Part shown: piece by piece, positions 11,651-26,024 of the stretch | How the letters are laid out: every line of letters starts with the position of its first letter | How positions within the stretch are numbered: the stretch's first letter is position 1 | From: Mangifera indica | Taxonomy: Eukaryota > Streptophyta > Magnoliopsida > Sapindales > Anacardiaceae | Length of the DNA stretch: 64,000 nt | Direction: 5' to 3' | Assembly (NCBI RefSeq): GCF_011075055.1 | Contig: NC_058154.1 | Span: forward strand, 930,001-994,000 | Position numbers and translations under genes: made by a program | Notes under the pieces: model-generated | Told to the model about the DNA's origin: nothing | Database searches by the model: none | Seen by the model: only the letters and a program-made list of their open reading frames with translations

Positions 11651-12499
11651 ATGATAAAATTATGTGCATATAGTTTTAAGATATAAAAATGTTATGCGTA
11701 CAAATTGTTACCTAATCATATAATAACATATTTATGTGTATGCTAAAATTGTATACACATAATTTTATTATTTAAGATAATGTGTATTATGCACTCAAAA
11801 TCGTATGCACGTAACATTGCTCCTACATCTTTATTCTTCCAAGGTTGGTGTAGTAATTTCGTAATCACAACTCTGACTATTATTTTCTCCTTCAATATCC
11901 GAGGAGAATATTTTTTTATTTTTAATTCATAATTATCTGCTCACATGATAAAATATTATTTATATACTTAAAAATATATATACATAATTTTATTTTTTTT
12001 TATTTCTCTAAATCACAAGCCTTTTAGTGTCTATCCATCATAATCTTCACCATTTATTTGTAGGGGTGATAGTGTGATAGGTTAGGTCCGTATTAGTGTA
12101 ACTTACTAGACCTAAGAGTTGTATAGTAACAAGCCTTACGGGTTTGAGTTGACCCAATAAAAGTATGACGCTTATAGCCGACCCCTATATACATAGTGTC
12201 AACGTTGACATGTTAATTTTTTTTAAAAATTAATTAAATATTCTTTTAAATTATGCTTTTTTTTAAATGGTCAACAATAATATGTCGTATCAGGCGATCC
12301 ACGAGCTTACTGTCTAAGCCCACGACTTGATCCAATAGTCCATGGGCTAAGCCTGGTCCATTACAGTAACGGGTGGATCTTCCATGCTAGACATTTTTCT
12401 GGGCTGTGGCCCGGCCCAATTAATATCTCTAGTACAATCTTCTATTAAAATTTTTCCAGGAGTTAATTATCCTGTGATAATTTTGATGTTGCCACGTAT
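11651..12499. other. Spacer with decayed repeats upstream of actin
   Basis: MITE-like fragments run to about 11815. The segment 12061-12425 has repeat-like GC words (ctgtggcccggccca, gtccatgggctaagcctggtcc) typical of dispersed plant repeats, but no end could be fixed. No gene is seen. Confidence 0.35.
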
Positions 12500-13621
12500 A
12501 TTTGGACACTTGATATCTGTAAATAATCTTCTTTAATCATTAGTCTAACCGTTAAATGTACGGCGCGCCAAACCGAATAATTTCCACAACGTGCAAAGAG
12601 GACCGATGCGTAAATTCTCATATAGCATCGAGGACAAACCCGTCACATAATATTTTTACGATGGAGGCGGAAAGCTAAGGACAGCTGGATCCACTAGAGC
12701 CGCCAGATCAGAGTGAAGCGTATTCCCCACCGTAGATTCAGTACTTATACAACAGAACGTAACGGACTGAACCCGCATTCACTTCGCAATTAAGTTACAT
12801 TTCATTTGATTTTCTTTCTGTTTTTCGCCCCATTTTGAAACCAACGTAAGGCTGTGAGAGCTGTGCGGATAGCTCAGACTACCTCTAACTACGCTTGCGA
12901 AATCTAGGGTTTCATTCTGGTAGTTTCTCGTATTATTCAGTTTACACCTCATTTTGTTCTTGTTGGCATTTGGATAGCTTTCTGTGAAACTGAAGTAGAA
13001 GGTTTTTTTCCCTGAATTACTCAAGGGCTATTGTTTATGAGCTTATTCAAATTATTGCCTAATTAGAGATGGAATTTCGTTGGATTTGAGCTCTAATTTT
13101 CGTTTTCTTCCTTTATTCATTGTGATCAATCTTGTTTTAGATATAACTGGATTAGCTTTGTGATTTAGTGACATTTTGGATTCAAATTCAGATTTTATCT
13201 ATATATAATCAGTTTGAATCAACTAGCTGCGGAAGTAGAATCTTGATTTGAACTTTTATGTTATGTATGCTTCCAAGTTAAGCATTAGATCTTGCACAAA
13301 CCGAAATATGGATTGTTATTACTGTCACTTTGGTTGGTGCTTTCTTTGATTATATATATTTTTACATTTGTGTTTAGGTTCATCATACGTTTTTAGCCTT
13401 TTGTTGTCACAAGATTACCGTTCAGTTTAAGGAAATAGGACATATTAGTGTTTTGACAACTAATTGAAGATGGCTGCTTTCATCATTGCCATGGATTTGA
13501 ATGATCTATTATGTCTAACTCATGCATAAAAAGTCATCCCATAATTAGCTACGGGCTTTATGTTTCTCCATTCTAAAATATTCTAATGTAATGCTGTTAA
13601 TTCTTTAGCACACAGTAGAAG
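12500..13621 (+). promoter_or_regulatory. Actin promoter and intron-containing leader
   Basis: Plant actin genes usually have a long leader intron immediately before the ATG. Here the base composition changes from a GC-moderate zone (12550-12780) to a T-rich intron-like zone. An acceptor-like ttctttagcacacag lies just before tagaagATG. A possible donor is caacgtaagg near 12845. The exact transcription start and donor need transcript data. Confidence 0.5.
12565..12572 (-). promoter_or_regulatory. E2F-type site upstream of actin
   Basis: gcgccaaa on the plus strand is TTTGGCGC on the minus strand, an exact match to the E2F consensus TTTSSCGC. It lies about 1.05 kb upstream of the actin ATG, probably in the promoter because the leader seems to contain an intron. 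Function is inferred. Confidence 0.35.
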
Positions 13622-15631
<2,010 letters not shown>

Positions 15632-16174
15632 TCTGAGCAACTCCGGTGGACTGTGTTGTGCTATTTTGAAAAGAAAATGCCGCTTGCATTTTTATTCATT
15701 TTGTTATCTTCCTGGTTGGTTTTCTATTTAATTTCTGGACAATCACCTTCAAAGAAAAGAAGTAAAAAACAGTGATTGTTGCATTATATTCTTTTTTTTT
15801 TTTTTCCCTCTGTAATCAAGAACTTGTTGCCGATCAAACCCTTATGTAGGGTTAACTTTGAATTTTTTTTGTCCTGTAGTCCCTTTTACTCATTCCGTTA
15901 AGTTGACCGCAAAAGCTTAGGACCCAAACCACAAACAATAGAACAACCCCAAAAGAGTAGAACAAGCCCAAAATAACAAAGGACACATTCATATTTGATT
16001 TGGATTGGCCCAATTCAATTTGGGTCACATGATCTTAAAGGGACTGATATTTAAATAATCTATTTTTTATTATAATAAAATTATGTCTTTGGTTTTTTAT
16101 ACACAATTTGTGTAACAGGTAATGTGTCATTATATGATTAGTTAATTTTAAATTAAAAATAAAACAATATTTAA

Positions 16175-16238
<64 letters not shown>

Positions 16239-19006
16239 TAAAAATAAGTATACATAATATTATTTTCTTTCGGGCAATCTGTGATAGTTTTCAATTTTTT
16301 TATAATAGAACATTATTTAAACAGAATACACCTTAATAAGTGTTTCTTAGCAATACTTATCGTGGATAGTGCTCCTGCTTCGATGCCTTCTAAAGTGAAA
16401 TAGACATGCACAAGAATGCTTTGTTTATCTCAACTAGAGGTAGAAAAGTATGCTTAGGCTAAACCTTGGGTGTGAAAACGTCATTTACTCTTTAATTTTA
16501 TCAAGAGTGATGCTTTGTTTAGGTAGATTTTAAGTCTACATTGTTCTCACTTGTCCCTTTTACCTGACTGAGTGGGCAAACAATCAAACAGGTTCAAGCT
16601 TTAATTGGTGGCTACTTATTACCGCCATGCTTTCATAATTGGCTGCAAGGTGTGCGGCTATGTCACCATGGCAGCAGCCCATATTTCTATAAGTAAATTA
16701 TCCCAATATAAATATTTAAAAATATTTACACAAGTAAATGACATTGAAAGATTAGAGTTGACTTTAAAACAAGTAAGCCAATTGCCAGAGATAACTTTAA
16801 TTTCTTAAAATGGTGATACAAAACCAGAAAACAGCACAACAGAACCGACCCACTATCTGAATTCTGAAAAATCAAACCCATTTTTCAATTCTGATTTTGA
16901 ACCCACCTAAACTTTTCAACTATAAGTTATCCCATTTAAAGTCAACCAAAAAATTTCCAGACTCCAAGGAAGTTTCCTAATCAAAAGGCCAACAACCCAT
17001 ACCCACCAGAATCTGCTTAAAAAGTCCTCAGGAAAACCTCCAGTCTGCACAATAACTGGACCATCCATCAACATAACCATCACCCTCCAATGTTTTCCAA
17101 TAATAGTTTCTGATAATGACAAGCTTCAAATAAAATACCAATTGACATGTCAGAAATGTAAAGCCACTATTTTCTTTTAAAACGGGAAATTCACTTAAGT
17201 CAAACTGGATTTTAGAGAAAATCCATTATATCAAACAACTCAAATTTTGGATCCAATCACTAGTCTTACCTGCCAATGAAATTAGTTTGGATAAAATGTA
17301 TTCAAAGTCTTGTATATCTTGATCTGTCATTTTGGCTCAACAGTTTCATTTACTATAAACCTACCCACCTTCACTAACATCATCTTGATGAGAAAAAATA
17401 CTTTTAAATTGAAACAGTTGAGTGTGTTTTTAAGATGGTTTTTAATCACCTACTGTCTTGACCTTCAAATTTTTTAAACCATAGTAGTAATATCCTGTGG
17501 GTATACTCTATATATATATATATATATTTTATGATATAATATAATATATATAAAATATAATATATATAATAAAATATATTAAATTACTTTAATTTAGTAA
17601 ATATATCGTATGATATAATATATATTATATGATATAATACATATTATTGATATGAATCGATATATCTTTTTTTAAAAAATAATAATATATTAAATGTGTA
17701 TATGATAAAATTTAAAATTTCATATGTGTCTGTGATATTTTTTAAAATGATATTGTATCAATTAGAATTTTTCATTTTTTTTAAATACATATCATATGAT
17801 ATTATACGACACATAATATATAATATAAAAAATTAAATTCTAATATACAATATAATACACGAATCGACTACCTCGTGTAAAACCGCATTTCAGTATTGAA
17901 AATGTTTTCACTGATCCCAAAAGTACTTCTACAGATCATTCTTAGAAACCCTTATATCCAAAATAAATATTTCTTTCAGTCTTGGTCAAATGCTGCATTT
18001 GTTTGTTAATTTCAGGATGGTTGAAAATGAACCCAGATGAACAGTTTTTGACCTTTTCTGAAAGATTAAAAAAGTCTGAGCTGTTGAGACTTGGATTAAA
18101 AATTTAAAAGAAGAAAAGGGGTTTGGAATTTGGATGGAGTCATAAAAAATGTGTAATAGAATATTAACAACAAAATGATGCCACTAATTGACTATCACCA
18201 TCATGGCCAACTGCATTCTTACCCTACTTTTTTTTTTAATCAAGTTTGAAGATTGAACTCCACATCTTTATTCTTGAATAATAATAATCGGAAATATTAT
18301 TCGTATATATTTTTAGTATATAAATAAATATATATTTATATATATATTAATTTATTTTTAATTTAAAATTATTTAATTATATAGTGATATATATATATAA
18401 ATATTTTTTTTTTATGTATTTAAAATAAATATACATAATTTTATTATATAAGTTCATACCAAATCATGAAACTGACATATTTGTTTGTTTGTTTAGTGGA
18501 GAACGCACTGGAAAGAACCCAGAAAATCTGCTGCTTATGAAATCATTTTATTTTATTTTTTTTAATATTATCTCTCTCAAGTTTCAATGAATTCAAGCTG
18601 CAACCAAACCTCAATACTTTACTTCATTTGGTGACCAAAAATTATGCAAGACATTACATCTTTGCTTGAGCCTTTGATTCAATATTGTCAACTCTGAATT
18701 TTGTCAACAAAACAGAAAGTTAGGAGTCTCCAGCAAGCCTAATTTGTATCTGGAATTAGCAAAATTGGTAAATCATTAGAATTTTTAGAGAGAACGGCTG
18801 AGTTCAAGTCTCTACCATATTTATGAAACTTTTATTTAAATTACTCCAAAAAAAAAAAAAAAGCCTAATTTGCACTATAAACATGATGGGAAGAAATGGA
18901 AGAATATATATATGATTATATGCCAAAGTAAAGAGGTGAAAAAACAGGCCAACATGTAAAAATTTGTGTATATGTATATATTTTTTTCTGCAAAAGCTAT
19001 CTCTAT
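15632..19006. other. Spacer between actin and the PP2C gene
   Basis: Begins with the actin 3' UTR. It contains MITE-like sequence with a TA run (about 16055-16260), an AT-rich degenerate family copy at 17736-17876 (atatcatatgatattatacg) and another MITE-like stretch at 18292-18452 ending tacataattttatt. Frames at 16605-16808 and 16916-17122 show no recognisable protein. The last few hundred bases include the PP2C 3' UTR. Confidence 0.4.
16179..16234. repeat. (TA)n microsatellite, 56 bp, inside MITE-like sequence
   Basis: A pure AT/TA run. Flanks resemble the 171-bp MITE family: aatgtgtcattatatgatta on the left and aagtatacataatattatt on the right. This suggests the run expanded from one arm of a copy at about 16055-16260. 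Confidence 0.8.
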
Positions 19007-21436
19007 TTACACAGATGATCGCCAGATTCTTCCCTCAAATGAGATTACAATGACAGTGACATCGTCATGGTATCTGCGACGATCTCCTTGTGGGATATCA
19101 AGCAACTCATGGAAGTCTATACCTGCATTGTTAATGAAACCAAGTTCAGTATATTGACTTTGGCTGATATTGTAAGATGATTAGCTTGTTTTATTGAGTA
19201 AGCTCAAGTTCTTACCGGCTTTCTTTGCTGCACGGAATAGTACTTCTTCGATAAGATGTTGTGCAGGATCTCCTTCGGGAAATGCTGCGATGAATAACTC
19301 AACTTCGGATACAGCTTCTTCGTTGGTGAAGTACTGATAGAGTCCATCAGAAGACAATATCAAGAACTTGTCCCTTGGGCTGAGTCGATGATGGTAGAGC
19401 GAAGGGAAACAAGTGATATACGGAGAATTTCCTATGTAACTGATTCTAAACATCTCCAGAAGTGCATCATTCCATTTTGGCTGCCATGAAAAACCAGAGA
19501 ATCAGATTTCTATAATCTCAGTTGATCATGAGTATCATATCAATATTGGAACAGTTTGGCCATTTAAATCCTATTGATGCCATCAAACAATATCAATGTA
19601 TACCTGTTTCAGAAATCCGGCCCCAAAAGCTCGAGTGACCTTCAAATAACCTTTCACCCGGTCATTCATTACTGCAGAATCATCATCCGGATGTTCTTTC
19701 ATAATTCTCGCAACTTCCTGCAATATCGAAAACGCCATTTAGTTCATCTCAAACTATATAAATGAATCTCTCTTTGTTCTAAATATTAAGGCAAATCATC
19801 AAACACACAGAACAATTACAAAAAGGAAAATCACCTCTTCTGCATAAGTGCTGTGATCAATAGTCAGCTGAACGGATGTCAAGTTATATAATCTGTCAAT
19901 GTCACCATTATCCATTGCTTCAAGATCATGCAGAGTTTCCTCCTTGATTCGTTCTAAATCCTTCCATGGCCTCCCTAATCCAATATTAGGCTCAAGTTTC
20001 TTCGCGAGAACTGCCCGACTATCACCAACATTCATCAAATACACATCCTCTCCCTTCATCAACATCACCAAAACACAAGAACCCATCAGAGCCAACTCAG
20101 GATTCTCCCTCACCATCAAATCTGCAACCTCCAAATATGAGTCCTCTGTCTTCTTCAGGGCAAGCGAAAGCGCCTTCAGCACATCCTGATGGTTGACCCC
20201 ATTAGTCCCTTCACAGTTCAATTTTTCCTTTAACTTCCTATCAAGCTCTTGCCTTTCCCTATCCCATTCACACCTCCACCTCTTTTGATTCTCCTCCCGT
20301 TTCTTCGCTGCCCCTTTACCGTTCTTTCTCTTCAAATTATCATCTATAACACCATTTTCCACAAGATGATTATTCTCCTTATCAATCTGGAATTGGTTTA
20401 ATTCATCAAACAATGAAGATGCCTCACTTGAACTCAACGAATTCCCTGTGGATTCAAATTTATCATTCCATAACAACCCCTTTAGTTCCTTATGAACAGC
20501 AGTGTATAAATTAGTAAGCAAATAATCAGGAGCATCAGGACCGTTAAATCCATCATAAATACCAACAAAAACCCATCCGTGTTTCTCTGATACCACAATA
20601 TGAACTCGATCTTCACCGGCTTTGCCTTGCGCCCACTGTAGATTTTGACTCTTCATTGAAAATTCATCATCTTCATCTTCAACAATAACACCATTTTCAT
20701 TGTTCAAGCTCCTGTTACTACTAACAGTAGTACTACTCCCGTTCACACTCTGGTTGTTTCTCTCTGAATCCATTTCTGTAAACCCTTTAAACGATTTATT
20801 GCTACGAGAAATTGACAACACTCTCTTGAAAACCTTCATTAATCTTTGTTTCTTGGAATTTCCGCGAGGACTATTTTGAGATAAGCTTCGCTGCAACTTA
20901 TCATTATTATCGCAATTTTTTTCTTTATCAGTCATCGGACCGGAATATAACCCGCGATCGATGGGTCCCGATACAAATCCACGCTCGATGGGACCCGACA
21001 AGAAGCCTCTCTCGATCGGCCCGGATCCAGACAGGGAACCGCCCGACCCGGATTGGAACGAGCTACGGGGTACTGGCTGAAGAGGAAGAGAGGCGAAAGA
21101 ATCTGAGCTCTCGAAAGTGGAGGCCCGATCAGTAGACGAGGTATTGTACGGACATGAATCGACGAGCGCCATTGATAGAGTTTGGGTTGAAACGTTGGCA
21201 CTGACCGAGGCGCCGGAGATTGAGTGGAAAAACGTCGTCGTTTGGAGGAGGTTGTTTGTGGAGAAGTCGGAATGGATTTTGGAGGAGGAAGAGACGCGTT
21301 GCTGTTCGGGCCGTAAGTAGCAGAAAGAGTGGCCAAATCCGCCGTCAACTTGGTCCACGAAAATGACGGCGTTGTCGTGACGGCGTGACACCTCACCAGC
21401 GAAACAGTGCCCAAGTTTCCCGACGCCGTTACCCAT
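19007..21436 (-). CDS. POLTERGEIST-like protein phosphatase 2C, 4 exons, 698 aa
   Basis: Exons 21436-19835, 19717-19604, 19480-19216 and 19122-19007 join in phase (2097 nt). The PP2C domain runs from about residue 265 to the end and carries the POL/PLL signatures [36 protein letters not shown] with [47 protein letters not shown] and [18 protein letters not shown]. The metal-binding Asp residues sit in these motifs. The start MGNGVGK offers Gly2 for N-myristoylation, which in Arabidopsis POL and PLL1 helps plasma-membrane targeting. Residues 138-168 hold tandem [12 protein letters not shown] units. POL/PLL phosphatases act in stem-cell and meristem signalling with CLAVATA. Position relative to the metallothionein and KIN-10 genes fits PLL2 (At5g02400), but which PLL this is remains inference. 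Confidence 0.95.
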
Positions 21437-21764
21437 TTAAAAAAAAAAAAAGCCTAAAAACCTTCAAGTATTACAAAAGAAAAAAGATTGGTTCTTTCAT
21501 AGGATGTTTTTCTTATGTTTATGTTCTGTTTCTGACTGCTCTGTACTTTGTTGTGTTTTAAGTTTATTATGCTGAGAGAGAGAGAAGAAGTTGACTTTTT
21601 GAGTTGGGATTTGTTACTTTTTTTTATATATATAATTCGGAATTTATGCGGGGAGTTGACTTTAAGCTTCGGCGAAAGCGCGTGGGGGTTTGGAGGGAAA
21701 ACAGTTATTAAATTGTAGAGACTTCAAAAGTCAAAGGTCTGATTTATTAATATTAAATTTAAAA

Positions 21765-21935
21765 CAATAAAATTATGTGTATCTATTTTGAGTACATAAA
21801 TATATATACATTTATATGTGTCATCATATGATTGGATGATTTTGAATTAAAAATAAAATAATAATTAATCATATGATGATATATATGAGTGTGTATATAT
21901 TTGTGTACCTAAAATAGGTACACATAATATTGCTC
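21765..21935. mobile_element. 171-bp MITE, family A copy 2 (perfect 9-bp duplication)
   Basis: Ends are caataaaattatgtgtat on the left and acacataatattgctc on the right. An exact duplication aatttaaaa is at 21756-21764 and 21936-21944. The arms pair almost fully, with atgtgtcatcatatgattgg opposite aatcatatgatgatatatat. A 9-bp duplication with long inverted repeats fits a Mutator-like non-autonomous element. Confidence 0.88.
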
Positions 21936-23715
21936 AATTTAAAAATGGTTAATCCGCTCACAGTTTAAGTTTGATTACCGTACCAAATCCAACCGAACTT
22001 TTAAATTTACTTTAATATTATATTAACAACATTAAAATATTATTATTTTAATATATATTAATTAAAATAAAATTATTTTAATTTATTTATAATAAATTTT
22101 GTTAAATTTACGAGTTTAATTAACAAGTCAAACTACCCTAAAACTTGAGTTTGAATTTTCAAAGTTTCCAACTAACAAGCTCACAAATCTATAAAAATTT
22201 TGATGCATAATTGATTAAAAAAATATCGTTTTAACTAATACAAATCAAAACGATGTTATTTTAGTATCGAATTGAACTCAAGTTCAACCTCTCTCAAGCA
22301 AGTTGAGCTCGAACAATTTTAAATTACTCGACTTCACTCAAATCGAGTCAAACTCAAGTTTATGTGCGTTTAAACTTAACTTGACTAAAATTCAATGACC
22401 ACTATAAAGAAATGATTAACAATATTGATGTGACAGATAATATATACGAAAATTTTATTACTACTTTTACTTTAAATATTAAAAATTTATTAAAGTGATT
22501 TTTATTTTATTATAATTATATTATTATTTATTAATTTTTTAAGATAAAAATAGTCATATTTTTAATTACTATAACAAATAATATAAAAAATATTTTAGAA
22601 TAATTATATTCAATAGCGTTTAAGTAATATAATATATTAATATTATTATTTTTATATTAATTAAATTTTATCAAATATAATAATTATTTATACTTAAAAA
22701 TTTTTTAAATAATTTATTTTTAAGATAATTTTTTTAATTTTAATTATAAAAATATTAGTCGGATCAAATGTATCCGTATTTTAATTTAACTTATTTATTT
22801 ATGACTATCTCAATAACCCACTAGATCTTGAAGGGGTACAGCTCATTAAATGTCATGTACTCATTACTTTGAGAGGAAAAAAAGAAAAGAAACAAAAATT
22901 ATATGCGAAAAAGCTTTGAAATATCTTTTCTCCTTTTTATTTATTTATTTTTTCTTATCATTTCAAAATTAATTTTTGGCAAAATCAAATCTGCTTTTTA
23001 TGTTCAAAGTTTGAAAAAATGGAGACAATTATGGTGTGGTTGTAATATAAAAAACACAAAATTAGGCAGTTTACATGTGTAAGTTGTTGTGTTTCAACGT
23101 GCAAAACATAGATCTCATGCCCCCCCTCCCCTCCATTTGGATTTGTATTTTTAGGATTTTACATTCTTTAAAAGAGATGGAAATGGTAAACCTTAACCCT
23201 TTTCATATTTTGCCCTTTCTCTTTTACTTGTGTTTTTTTGACAAAAACGATTTAGATGGCATGAGGGAAATGTGCTTAAATTAATTGGAGATTTTTGTTG
23301 GATCAATTTCATTTTGACCCTCCATCTATTCAAGTTTCTCATTAGTTTTGAAAATTAATAATCTAATTTTAAAAAATATGAAAACCCTAAGTTTATGGGT
23401 AAAAATGTTACTTTTTAAAGTTTAAAAACTTTATGTAAAGGTGAAATGTTAGTTTATAAAACCTGGGAGGGCAGAGAGTAATAAACTTTATAACTTTTTA
23501 ATATAAACAGTAAAATAACTATTTTACCCCTCTCTTTAATAGGAAAAATTAACAGAAGTTTGTCTATGGACGGAAAAAAGAGTTTTTCATCTCCCGTGGA
23601 TATAAGTTTGAAAATGACCTAAAAATTGGATGGAAAATAGTACTTTTCCCGTTTTGAAAATTAATAACTTTGTCTATTATTAGGATAAATAAATAGTTTC
23701 TCAAACAATAAAGAG

Positions 23716-23719
<4 letters not shown>

Positions 23720-23768
<49 letters not shown>
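23720..23768. repeat. (TA)n microsatellite, about 49 bp
   Basis: Pure AT/TA dinucleotide run in AT-rich spacer. Confidence 0.85.
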
Positions 23769-23772
<4 letters not shown>

Positions 23773-24537
23773 TTTAAATTGTTAGTTTTTTAAATTAAAT
23801 GAGAAATGAGATATAATTTTATTTATTTTAATATTAATAATAAAATTATCATTTTACCCTTATAACTATCGGAGAAATTTAACCTAAATAGGGTGATGGG
23901 TAACTATTTATAAACTTGGGAATAAGCCTTTTGGCCTTTGAAATAACATGTTACTATTTTGCTAATATATTCTTATCCCTTTCAAATTTCCAATCATAAG
24001 AGATTGATTTGTCCATCTCATCCATCTTCTTTTATCTCTTTTATTCTTCTCAATCACCCTCTTTTTATAAAAATCACATTAGAATAAGTTGAAATTCTGA
24101 AGAATTTGTAGATGCTTTTCTTGCATTTATGTCTATGTTTGAAGAGAGACGGTCTATCACAAATGGGATAAAGAATAAACTTTGTCTATGTAAACACACT
24201 CGCAAATTCTTCTAATTTCTTTCATTTTTTAGGGATGCCTTTCTGATCAAGGGCATATATGGAATATTTCTTTCGTATATCATTAAGGTGTTGTTTGGTT
24301 GATGGGAAAGATAAATTATTATAATAATCTTTTATTAATAATAATGATGTGACAGATAATATAAAAAACACTGATTATATCCTAGTTATTTAAATATTAT
24401 CAAAATAATCTTTATTTTTTACTATTATATTCATACTTTTTAATTTTTTAAGACACAAATAATATCATTTTCAATTAATGTAACAACTAATATGAAAAAT
24501 ATTTTATAATAATTATACTTAAAGATATTTAAAAAAA

Positions 24538-24689
24538 ATAAAATTATATGTACTCAGTTTGAGTACACAAATGTGTACATATTTATATATGTCATCGATT
24601 GAGTGATTTTAAATTAAAGATAAAATTACACTAAATCATGAGATGATATATATAAGTGTATAAATTAGTGGGTATACATCGTATTGCTC
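24538..24689. mobile_element. MITE family A, diverged copy inside the Tourist-like element
   Basis: Ends aataaaattatatgtactc and acatcgtattgctc match family A. Flanks ttaaaaaaa and tcaaaagaa agree at seven of nine bases. It is about 20 bp shorter than full copies. Confidence 0.5.
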
Positions 24690-24717
24690 TCAAAAGAAAA
24701 TCTTTGTATTCTTTTAT

Positions 24718-24888
24718 GAGCAATATTATATGTACTTACTCCGGGTGTACAAATATATATACACATATATATGTTATCACATAATTAGGTGTTACTTAAT
24801 CATTAATTTAGAATTACCCAATCATATAATGACACATATAAATATATATACATTTATGTATCTAAAGTAGGTATAAATAGTTTTATTT
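24718..24888. mobile_element. 171-bp MITE, family A copy 3 (perfect 9-bp duplication)
   Basis: Starts gagcaatattatatgtact and ends aaatagttttattt. The exact duplication ttcttttat is at 24709-24717 and 24889-24897. Orientation is opposite to copy 2, with the GAGCAAT end on the left. Confidence 0.88.
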
Positions 24889-25030
24889 TTCTTTTATTAT
24901 ATTCAATCAAACACAATAATTATTTATACATATCAATTTAATAATTTATATACAGTTATATTCAAGATAATTTATTGTCGTAATAATCTTTCATTTTCTG
25001 AAATAAAAATTATCTAAACCAAACGTATCT

Positions 25031-25865
25031 TAAATATTAGATTTATCCCATACAACCTTGTGAGATTGTCTAAGATTGTTTGATTTGAGCATACCCAAGT
25101 TTTTTATAAACTATAAAAAAAATATTAATTTAAAAAATTACTTCTTAAGGATTAATACAAATATAATCACTAAGCTTGGGTTTATGCCAATATTTTTCTT
25201 TAACCTTTTACCCTAAAACCCTACCTAAAATTGTGTCTCCTTCAATCTTAAACTCAGATTTTATTGTCTCACACCAAGTACAAAAAATAAAGTAAAAAAA
25301 GCATTACATTGAAGAATTAAAATCAATCATGATCATGTATTGTTGTTAAAAGTTGGTTAATTGTAACTGTACACATTAGTTGGTTTAATTTTAATGGGAA
25401 ATGGGCAACACTAATTAAATCGGTTGGATTTAATCAGTTATGTAGTTACCTAATTAGTGTAAGTAAATGTGACAAATATGCTAGTTGATGTGCAGCTCAA
25501 CCTACTACTGTTGTGGGTAGAGATAAACCGTTGAGTTTAAACACAAAGCTGGTGAGTTGTCTGAGATGACTTGTTACTGTTTTTGTAATCATTAAAAAAA
25601 TTAATTAATTAATAATTATATTATAAAAAATATTTTTTATTAAAATTATTGGATCAATCAGTTACTGAAAAACTTGATTGCTTTTTCGGGCAAATGGGCC
25701 TAATTGGTTTTTTGGCCTCATGAATGAGTCTCTGAGAAGGCAAAATGCTTAGTAATGCAAGGGACCTGTAATCCAAATTCCAAACTAGAAGCGTTTGATC
25801 GGTTACAAGTACTGCCATTCTCTTAAAATGTGGAATATATTATCTTATCCCATTCACATAAGACT
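25031..25865. other. Spacer upstream of the metallothionein-like gene
   Basis: No gene seen. It probably contains distal promoter sequence of the gene at 26025. Confidence 0.35.
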
Positions 25866-25958
25866 CGGTTCATCAATGAAGAAATTTTCGGATTCAAGAA
25901 GTTGGGGCTAAACTGACTTCTCATGAAAAGTGGACGGTTCATCAATGAAGAAATTTTC
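25866..25958 (+). promoter_or_regulatory. 24-bp direct repeat in the metallothionein-like promoter
   Basis: Two identical 24-mers starting cggttcatcaatgaagaaat lie at 25866-25889 and 25935-25958, with starts 69 bp apart. The second ends just before the TATA box. Identity over 24 bp in otherwise unrelated sequence suggests a duplicated regulatory module. Confidence 0.7.
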
Positions 25959-25964
25959 CCCGCC

Positions 25965-25972
25965 CTATAAAT
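25965..25972 (+). promoter_or_regulatory. TATA box of the metallothionein-like gene
   Basis: ctataaat lies 53-60 bp upstream of the ATG at 26025, which leaves room for a leader of about 20-30 nt. Context and spacing fit a core promoter. Confidence 0.6.
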
Positions 25973-26024
25973 TCAGTCTTCAACATCAACACGTCCATCT
26001 GGGTTCACCTCATTTTTCCTAAAA

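Larger units (their letters stand above)
21437..24286. other. PP2C promoter then AT-rich repeat spacer
   Basis: The first few hundred bases upstream of 21436 are the PP2C promoter and leader, including a gagagagaga stretch near 21575. Beyond the MITE at 21765 lie decayed repeats: a gatgtgacagataat block near 22428 that recurs at 24344, and a run of lineage-like tcaagttcaacc words near 22260-22390. A (TA)n run is at 23720-23768. No gene is seen. Confidence 0.4.
24287..25030. mobile_element. Tourist/Harbinger-like element hosting two later MITE insertions
   Basis: The left end is ggtgttgtttggttgatg and the right end is ctaaaccaaacgtatct, so both ends carry GTTTGGTT in inverted orientation. Both are flanked by TAA (24284-24286 and 25031-25033). 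A 3-bp TAA/TTA target with a GTTTGG end is typical of PIF/Harbinger MITEs. The ends are diverged, so the call is tentative. Two 150-171 bp elements lie inside it. Without them it would be about 420 bp. Confidence 0.45.

Noticed and set aside
12779..13024. Minus-strand 81-codon frame upstream of actin
   Set aside because: It overlaps the actin leader and has no homology or splice context.
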